Origin: Streptomyces hydrogenans
GTDB lineage: Bacteria; Actinomycetota; Actinomycetes; Streptomycetales; Streptomycetaceae
Direction of reading: 5' to 3'
DNA: 64,000 nucleotides
Assembly (NCBI RefSeq): GCF_014656075.1
Contig: NZ_BNBS01000001.1
Location: forward strand, 1 to 64,000
Below, piece by piece: positions 59,222 through 64,000 of the stretch. The notes beneath the pieces were generated by a model. The model had not been told where the DNA came from and did not search any database. It was given only the letters and a program-made list of their open reading frames with translations. The position numbers and the translations under genes are program-made. Within the stretch, counting starts at the first letter, position 1. The number at the start of each line of letters is the position of its first letter.

Positions 59222-59809
59222 TCAAGCAAGGACGGCGGGCCCGGGCTCCGGCGGGGCCTCCGCGATCCGGGCGGCGGCCGCTTCCCACGGCATCGGGACC
59301 GGCGCCGCGGCGCCCTCGTCGTCGTGCGCGTCCTCGCGGTACCACCCGGTTCCGCCGAGCCAGGTCTCCAGCCACCCGGCGAGGTCTCCGGCGTCGACGA
59401 ACCAGGCGTCGGCGCCGTCGTCGTCCAGGGCGTTCGGGTCGAAGAGGAGCACGGTGCCGCTCTCCTCGCGGCAGTCGACGGCCGCGTACATCCCGCAGCC
59501 CCAGTCGAGGACGGGCAGGACGCCCGCCGGCCAGTAGGGGGTCTCCCCCTCGGCGGAGGCGGCCCGCTCCGAGGCGTACTCCCCCAGCACCGTGCGTCCC
59601 TGGCCGGTGAGCGGCAGGAGGAGGTAGTCGGGCCCGAAGCCGCCGTCGGCCACCTCGCGGTAGAGCCGGGCCAGCAGGGGCGGCAGGGCGAAGCCGAGGA
59701 CGCGCTCCGCCTCGGCCACCGCCCCGGCGCTCGCGGGCGGCGGCAGCGGGCCGGAGGAGGCGGCCGCCTTCGCCGCCACCCGGGTGAGGAGGTCGTTCAC
59801 GTCGGTCAT
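59222..59809 (-). CDS. SMI1/KNR4 (SUKH) family protein
   Basis: 195 residues from ATG 59809. AVAEAERVLGFALPPLLARLYREVADGGFGPDYLLLPLTG is the SUKH signature, then LPVLDWGCGMYAAVDCREESGTVLLFDPNALDDDGADAWFVDAGDLAGWLETWLGG. It is the second SUKH protein in this window, again without an adjacent toxin. Confidence 0.9.
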   Translation of the reverse strand: MTDVNDLLTRVAAKAAASSGPLPPPASAGAVAEAERVLGFALPPLLARLYREVADGGFGPDYLLLPLTGQGRTVLGEYASERAASAEGETPYWPAGVLPVLDWGCGMYAAVDCREESGTVLLFDPNALDDDGADAWFVDAGDLAGWLETWLGGTGWYREDAHDDEGAAAPVPMPWEAAAARIAEAPPEPGPAVLA

Positions 59810-59818
59810 GGGCGCGAT

Positions 59819-59840
59819 GCTGTCAGGCGCCACTGACAGC
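59819..59840. promoter_or_regulatory. Inverted repeat upstream of SUKH gene
   Basis: Perfect 8-bp arms GCTGTCAG and CTGACAGC with a 6-bp spacer lie 10 bp before the SUKH start codon on the minus strand. The position suits an operator or a short leader hairpin. Confidence 0.5.
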
Positions 59841-60076
59841 GCAGGGCCCGCGCCCCGTCCCACCGCGGCGGCGGGCGGTCGTCGGCGTCCGGTCCCGGCC
59901 CGGCGGCGACGCGTCTGACACTCCCCTGACGCGGCGTTGGCCGGGCCCTGACGTTTCCGTGGGACGGCGCGGGAAGCTCACCGAGTCCTGGACCGGGGCG
60001 TCTTGAGGCGGTGGGCCGGCGGTGCCGATGCTGGTGGGGTCGGATCGTCGGTGGTGGTGGGTGGGGGGGAGGGCGG
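59841..60076. other. Intergenic region
   Basis: 236 bp between the divergent SUKH and hydrolase genes. GGGGGAGGG at its right end is the ribosome site for the hydrolase. No gene or clear hairpin is seen. Confidence 0.5.
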
Positions 60077-60967
60077 ATGGCCGTCGTGTCGTCGCGGGTG
60101 TCTCCGGGGGTGCGTCGGGTGACGCTCGGGACCGGCCGGGAAGCACCCGTGACGGGGCTGCTGGCCGAGCCGGAGCCCGGGGCCGGACCCGCGCGTGCGC
60201 TGGTGGTCGCGCTGCACGGCGGCGGGATGAGCGCGGGGTACTTCGACGGACAGGCCCACCCGGACGTGTCGCTGCTCGCGCTCGGGAGCCGGCTCGGCTA
60301 CGCGGTCCTGGCGCTCGACCGCCCGGGCTACGGTCCGTACGCCGGTCTGGTGCCGGACGGACGGGGCGTCGGCGAGCAGGCCCGGGTGCTGGGGCGGGCC
60401 CTGGAGGGCTTCACCGACGGGGCCGTCCTGCTCCTCGGGCACTCCTTCGGCGGCAAGGTCGCCCTCGCCCTCGCCGCCGAGGAGCGGCCGCACGGGCTGG
60501 TCGGGGTGGACGTGTCGGGGGTGGGGCACCGGCCGGCGGTGCCGGTCGGGCGTGCCGCGCGCCGCGCGGGCTTCGCCTCACGGCGGCTCGACTGGGGCCC
60601 GAGCTTCGGGCTCTATCCTCCGGGCACGTTTCGCGCCAGCCGATCGGTGGTGGCGCCGATGCCGAGGCGGGAGTGGGAGTCGGTGGGCGGTTGGGCGGCC
60701 GGTGGGGCCGAGGTCCTCGGGCGGGTGCGGGTGCCAGTGCGGTTCACCTTCGCCGAGCACGAGGCGTGGTGGCGGCACGGACCCGAGGACGTGGACGACC
60801 TGACGGGCCGGCTGGCCCTGGCACCGCGGGTCCAGGTGGACCGGCTGCCGGGGGCCGGGCACAACGTGAGCCTGGGCTGGGCCGCCCGCGCCTACCACCT
60901 GCGGGTCCTGGCGTTCCTGGAGGAGTGCCTGGCGGCGGGCGGCGAGCGGGCGGTGCCGGAGTCGTGA
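60077..60967 (+). CDS. Alpha/beta hydrolase
   Basis: 296 residues from ATG 60077 (MAVVSSRVSPGVRRV). Oxyanion region VVALHGGGMSAGYF, nucleophile elbow GHSFGG, and catalytic His in PGAGHNVSLG. It is cytoplasmic. The TGA overlaps the next GTG (GTGA), so it heads a three-gene translationally coupled operon with an MFS transporter and a phosphopantetheinyl transferase, which suggests a natural-product context. Confidence 0.9.
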   Translation: MAVVSSRVSPGVRRVTLGTGREAPVTGLLAEPEPGAGPARALVVALHGGGMSAGYFDGQAHPDVSLLALGSRLGYAVLALDRPGYGPYAGLVPDGRGVGEQARVLGRALEGFTDGAVLLLGHSFGGKVALALAAEERPHGLVGVDVSGVGHRPAVPVGRAARRAGFASRRLDWGPSFGLYPPGTFRASRSVVAPMPRREWESVGGWAAGGAEVLGRVRVPVRFTFAEHEAWWRHGPEDVDDLTGRLALAPRVQVDRLPGAGHNVSLGWAARAYHLRVLAFLEECLAAGGERAVPES

Positions 60968-62238
60968 GCGCTGCCGTGGGCGGGGTCTTCCGGTCCCTGC
61001 GCGTCCGGGACTTCCGCTTGTTCGTGCTCGGCCAGATCGTGTCGGTGGCCGGCACGTGGATGATGGTCGTCGCCCAGGACTGGCTCGTGCTCGGCCTCAC
61101 CGGCGGGTCGGCGAGCGCCCTGGGGACGGTGACGGCCCTGCAGTTCGCGCCCGTCCTGCTGCTGACGCTGTACGGCGGCCGGCTCGCCGACCGGTACGAC
61201 AAGCGGGCCCTGCTGACCGCGGCGAATGTGCTGTCGTGCGGGCTGGCGCTCGCGCTCGCGGTGCTCGTGGTGACGGGCGGGGTCCGGCTCTGGCACGTGT
61301 ACGTGTTCGCCTGCGCGCTGGGCGTGGTGAACTCGTTCGAGGTCCCGGCGCGGATGGCGTTCGTCGGCGAGCTCGTGGGCTCCGACCTGCTGCCCAACGC
61401 CTCGGCCCTCAGCGCCGCGTACTTCAACGTCGCCCGGGTGGTGGGCCCTGCCCTGTCCGGGCTGCTGATCTCGGCGGCCGGCGTCGGCCGGGTGATGCTG
61501 CTGAACGCGGCGAGCTACGCCGCCACCGTCGTCGCCCTCCGGCTGATGCGCGGCCGGACCGGGCCGGAGCACAAGCGCGGCGACCGGGTGCGGATCAGGG
61601 ACGGCCTGCGGGCGGCGGGCCGGTTCGACCTGGTGGTGCCCCTGACCCTGGTGGCGGTGATCGGCCTCTTCGGGCTCAACTTCCAGTTGACGCTGCCGCT
61701 GCTCGCCACCCAGGTGCACCACGCCGGGGCCTCGACCTTCGGTGTGGTGACGGCGGTGTTCGCGGCGGGCTCGCTGGTCGCGGCGCTGGCGACGACGGTA
61801 CGGAGCGGGCGCCCCTCGGCCCGGCTGGTGGCCGGCGGGGCCGTCGCCTTCGGCGTCCTGGAGACGGCGGTCGGGGTCGCGTCGTCGTACCCGCTCTCCC
61901 TGGTGCTGCTCTTCCTCACCGGCGGGGCGACGATCTTCTTCGTGCAGGCCGCCAACCACCGCGTCCAGCTGGGCGTGCCGCCCGAACTGCGCGGCCGGGT
62001 CCTGGCCCTGTACACGCTGATCCTCCAGGGGTCGACGCCGCTCGGGGCACTGCTCGTGGGCGCGCTCGCCGACCACTGGGGCGTGCGGTGGGGCTTCGTG
62101 ATCGGCGGTCTGGTGTCGCTGGCCGCGGGCGTGGGGGCGGCCGTCGCCGGGCGCCGGGCCGGGGCCGTGGCCGTACCGGTCGACGACGGGCCCCGGGAGC
62201 GGGACCGGGAGCCTTCCGGGGAGCGGGCCCGGCCGTGA
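60964..62238 (+). CDS. MFS transporter (EntS-like)
   Basis: 424 residues from GTG 60964, overlapping the hydrolase stop by 4 nt. About 12 helices; RDFRLFVLGQIVSVAGTWMMVVAQDWLVLGLTGG and YGGRLADRYDKRALL are typical of the EntS/enterobactin-exporter group, with FEVPARMAFVGELV in the central part. It is the middle gene of the coupled hydrolase-exporter-PPTase operon. Confidence 0.92.
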   Translation: MSAAVGGVFRSLRVRDFRLFVLGQIVSVAGTWMMVVAQDWLVLGLTGGSASALGTVTALQFAPVLLLTLYGGRLADRYDKRALLTAANVLSCGLALALAVLVVTGGVRLWHVYVFACALGVVNSFEVPARMAFVGELVGSDLLPNASALSAAYFNVARVVGPALSGLLISAAGVGRVMLLNAASYAATVVALRLMRGRTGPEHKRGDRVRIRDGLRAAGRFDLVVPLTLVAVIGLFGLNFQLTLPLLATQVHHAGASTFGVVTAVFAAGSLVAALATTVRSGRPSARLVAGGAVAFGVLETAVGVASSYPLSLVLLFLTGGATIFFVQAANHRVQLGVPPELRGRVLALYTLILQGSTPLGALLVGALADHWGVRWGFVIGGLVSLAAGVGAAVAGRRAGAVAVPVDDGPRERDREPSGERARP

Positions 62239-62975
62239 GGCGGACGCCCGGGCCCGGGGCCGTGGAGGTGTGGCTGCTGCCGGTCCCCGGCGGGCCGGGC
62301 GGGGTGCCCCCGGAGGCGTACGCCGTCCTCGACGCCGCCGAGCGGCGCCGGGCCCGCGGCTTCGCGACCGAGGAGGGGCGGAGCCGGTACGTGTGGGCGC
62401 ATCTGGCGCTGCGCCGGGTGCTGGCCCGGTACGCCGGGGCGGACCCGGCCGGTCTGCGCTTCGGTCGGGAGGGACGGTACGGACGGCCGGTGCTGCGGGG
62501 TGTCGACGGGCCGCCCGGTTTCTCCCTGTCGCACAGTCACGGGCTGGTGGCCGTCGCCGTGGCGGCGGGTGTCGTGGGGGTGGACGTGCAGCGGGAGTGC
62601 CCGCCGGAGACGGTGGAGGCGTGCCTGCCGCGGCTGCACCCGTGGGAGCGGGCGGAGCTGGAGCGCCTGGACCCGGCGCGGCGGGTGGAGGCGTTCACCC
62701 GCCTGTGGGCGCGCAAGGAGGCGTACCTCAAGGGCCTGGGGACGGGGCTCGCGCGTGCGCCGCGCGCCGACTACCTGGGGGACGCGGAGCCGGCGGCGCG
62801 GCCGGCGGGGTGGAGCGTGTGCGGGGTGCCCGTCGCCGCCGGGTACGCGGCGGCCGTGGCGGTGCCCGCCGGGGAGGCGCCGGAGGTCACCGTGCGGACG
62901 GTGACGGCGGCGGAGGTCCTCCCGGCGGCGGGCGGGGGCGGGCGGGCCGCCGTGTCAGTCGTCGGCCGGGGCTGA
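62235..62975 (+). CDS. 4'-phosphopantetheinyl transferase, Sfp type
   Basis: 246 residues from GTG 62235, overlapping the MFS stop by 4 nt. FSLSHSHGLVAVAVA, GVDVQRE (magnesium Asp) and FTRLWARKEAYLKGLG with the catalytic W-x3-KEA-x3-K identify a Sfp-family PPTase, which attaches the phosphopantetheine arm to NRPS/PKS carrier proteins. It could activate the T domains of the NRPS at the left end of the window, although about 55 kb separates them. Its 3' end overlaps the converging ABC gene by 21 nt. Confidence 0.95.
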   Translation: MRRTPGPGAVEVWLLPVPGGPGGVPPEAYAVLDAAERRRARGFATEEGRSRYVWAHLALRRVLARYAGADPAGLRFGREGRYGRPVLRGVDGPPGFSLSHSHGLVAVAVAAGVVGVDVQRECPPETVEACLPRLHPWERAELERLDPARRVEAFTRLWARKEAYLKGLGTGLARAPRADYLGDAEPAARPAGWSVCGVPVAAGYAAAVAVPAGEAPEVTVRTVTAAEVLPAAGGGGRAAVSVVGRG

Positions 62976-64000
62976 CCGTCCCCGGCCGGGGACGGCGTCC
63001 AGGAGGGCGCGGGTCCACGCCTCCCGGGGCTCGGTGAAGACGGTCTCGACGGGGCCCGTCTCCACGATCCGCCCGTGGCGCATGACGGCGACGCGGTGCG
63101 CGATCCGGCGGACGACGGCCAGGTCGTGGGTGATGAAGAGGTAGCTCAGGCCGTCCTCGCTCTGGAGTTCGGCGAGGACGTCGAGGACGTGGGCCTGCGC
63201 GGAGACGTCGAGGGCGGAGACGGGTTCGTCGCAGACCACGAGGTCGGGGCGGAGGGCCAGGGCTCGGGCGATGGCGACGCGCTGGCGCTGCCCGCCGGAG
63301 AGTTCGGCGGGGCGGCGGCGCGCCACGTCCGCGGGCAGGTGGACGCGGTCGAGGAGTACGGCCACCCGCCGGGTCCGTTCGGCGCGGCCGGCGACCCGGA
63401 AGGCGCGCAGCGGCTCCGCGACGATCTCGGCGACCGGCAGCCGGGGGTCGAGGGAGGTGTAGGGGTTCTGGTAGACGATCTGGAGGCGGCGGCGCAGGGC
63501 GCGCAGGGCGGCGCCCCTGAGCCGGGTGACGTCCTGGCCGTCGAAGGTGATCCGGCCGGCGGTGGGGTCGGTGAGGCGCAGCAGCAGCCGGGCCGTCGTG
63601 GACTTGCCGGAGCCCGACTCGCCGACCAGGGCGAGGGTCTCGCCGCGCGCGACGCGGAGGCTGACGCCGTCGACCGCCGGGGGCGGCGGGGTGTGCCGGC
63701 CGGTGCGGCGGTGCGGGTACTCCTTGACGAGGTTCTCGGCGGTGAGCAGGTCGGCGGGGGCGGGCGCGGGGGTTCCTCCGTCCCGGGCCTCCGCCGTTCC
63801 CGACGGGGTGCGGCGGGCGGGGGCGAAGGCGGGCGCGGCGGCCAGGAGGGCCTTGGTGTAGGGGTGCCGGGGCGAGGTCAGGACCTCGTCGGTGGGGCCG
63901 GTCTCGACGACGCGGCCGCGGGCCATGACGGCGACGCGCCCGGCGCGGTCGGCGGCCACGCCGAGGTCGTGGGTGATGAGCAGGACGGCGGTCTCCGAGG
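62955..64000 (-). CDS. Tandem-ATPase ABC transporter (Dpp/Opp-type), C-terminal part
   Basis: The gene runs off the right end of the window. Present are the end of a first ATPase ([29 protein letters not shown] with its H-loop), the oligopeptide-type linker ([15 protein letters not shown]) and a full second ATPase: Walker [11 protein letters not shown]-loop [10 protein letters not shown], signature LSGGQRQR, Walker [13 protein letters not shown] and H-loop ITHD. Two ATPases in one chain serve dipeptide/oligopeptide importers; permease genes would lie outside the window. Confidence 0.93.
   Translation of the reverse strand, partial: SETAVLLITHDLGVAADRAGRVAVMARGRVVETGPTDEVLTSPRHPYTKALLAAAPAFAPARRTPSGTAEARDGGTPAPAPADLLTAENLVKEYPHRRTGRHTPPPPAVDGVSLRVARGETLALVGESGSGKSTTARLLLRLTDPTAGRITFDGQDVTRLRGAALRALRRRLQIVYQNPYTSLDPRLPVAEIVAEPLRAFRVAGRAERTRRVAVLLDRVHLPADVARRRPAELSGGQRQRVAIARALALRPDLVVCDEPVSALDVSAQAHVLDVLAELQSEDGLSYLFITHDLAVVRRIAHRVAVMRHGRIVETGPVETVFTEPREAWTRALLDAVPGRGRSAPADD

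Overview
The window is very GC-rich, with a strong bias to G or C at third codon positions, GTG and TTG starts, many 4-nt stop/start overlaps and several apparently leaderless genes. It carries a WhiB-like protein, a TTA codon used once in a transporter gene, an anti-sigma/anti-anti-sigma pair and a nonribosomal peptide synthetase (NRPS). All this points to Streptomyces or a close relative. No rRNA or tRNA gene, insertion sequence or CRISPR array was seen.

1-12.4 kb is the end of a natural-product cluster. It has the C-terminal 2317 residues of an NRPS (end of a methyltransferase-containing A domain, then T-C-A-T-C-A-T, no thioesterase), a methyltransferase resembling alpha-keto-acid beta-methyltransferases, a divergent ArsR-like regulator/MFS exporter pair (the exporter has TTA as codon 5), a sulfotransferase and a quinone oxidoreductase. 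12.4-29.2 kb is mixed chromosome: a secreted serine hydrolase, membrane proteins, an F420-type reductase, a DUF3103 secreted protein, an EF-hand protein, NUDIX and DeoR, a partner-switching pair, a TAP-family peptidase, DinB, SRAP, a two-component system whose regulator looks frameshifted, an ABC-2-like membrane protein and a GNAT.

29.4-42.3 kb is unusual. A 1484-residue membrane protein joins an apparently complete cyclic-di-GMP GGDEF-EAL pair to a PLP-dependent alpha-oxoamine-synthase-like domain, and is translationally coupled to a small-molecule methyltransferase. A GH15 glycosidase follows on the other strand, then a run of glycosyltransferases. One glycosyltransferase ends in what looks like a decayed GGDEF segment, one is fused to a P-loop kinase, and small basic ORFs fill the gaps between them with exact stop/start overlaps.

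42.3-49.3 kb holds small regulators, acetyltransferases, a WhiB-like protein, an AlkC-like DNA glycosylase, a SUKH protein, an AraC/GlxA regulator, a seven-copy 16-bp tandem repeat and a dienelactone hydrolase. 49.3-51.9 kb is the strongest candidate for an undescribed system: a macro-domain protein followed by a fusion of a family-1-type uracil-DNA-glycosylase fold with altered catalytic residues to an R-S-ExE ADP-ribosyltransferase. This fits a toxin/antitoxin or defence module, but the function is inferred.

52-64 kb has a Roadblock protein, an ArsR repressor with a perfect palindrome upstream, a Tat-exported phospholipase C, an AraC/GlxA regulator, a saccharopine-dehydrogenase-like enzyme, a MerR regulator whose effector part is HEAT repeats next to a stand-alone HEAT protein, a second SUKH protein, a coupled hydrolase-MFS-phosphopantetheinyl transferase operon, and the end of a tandem-ATPase ABC transporter gene running off the window.
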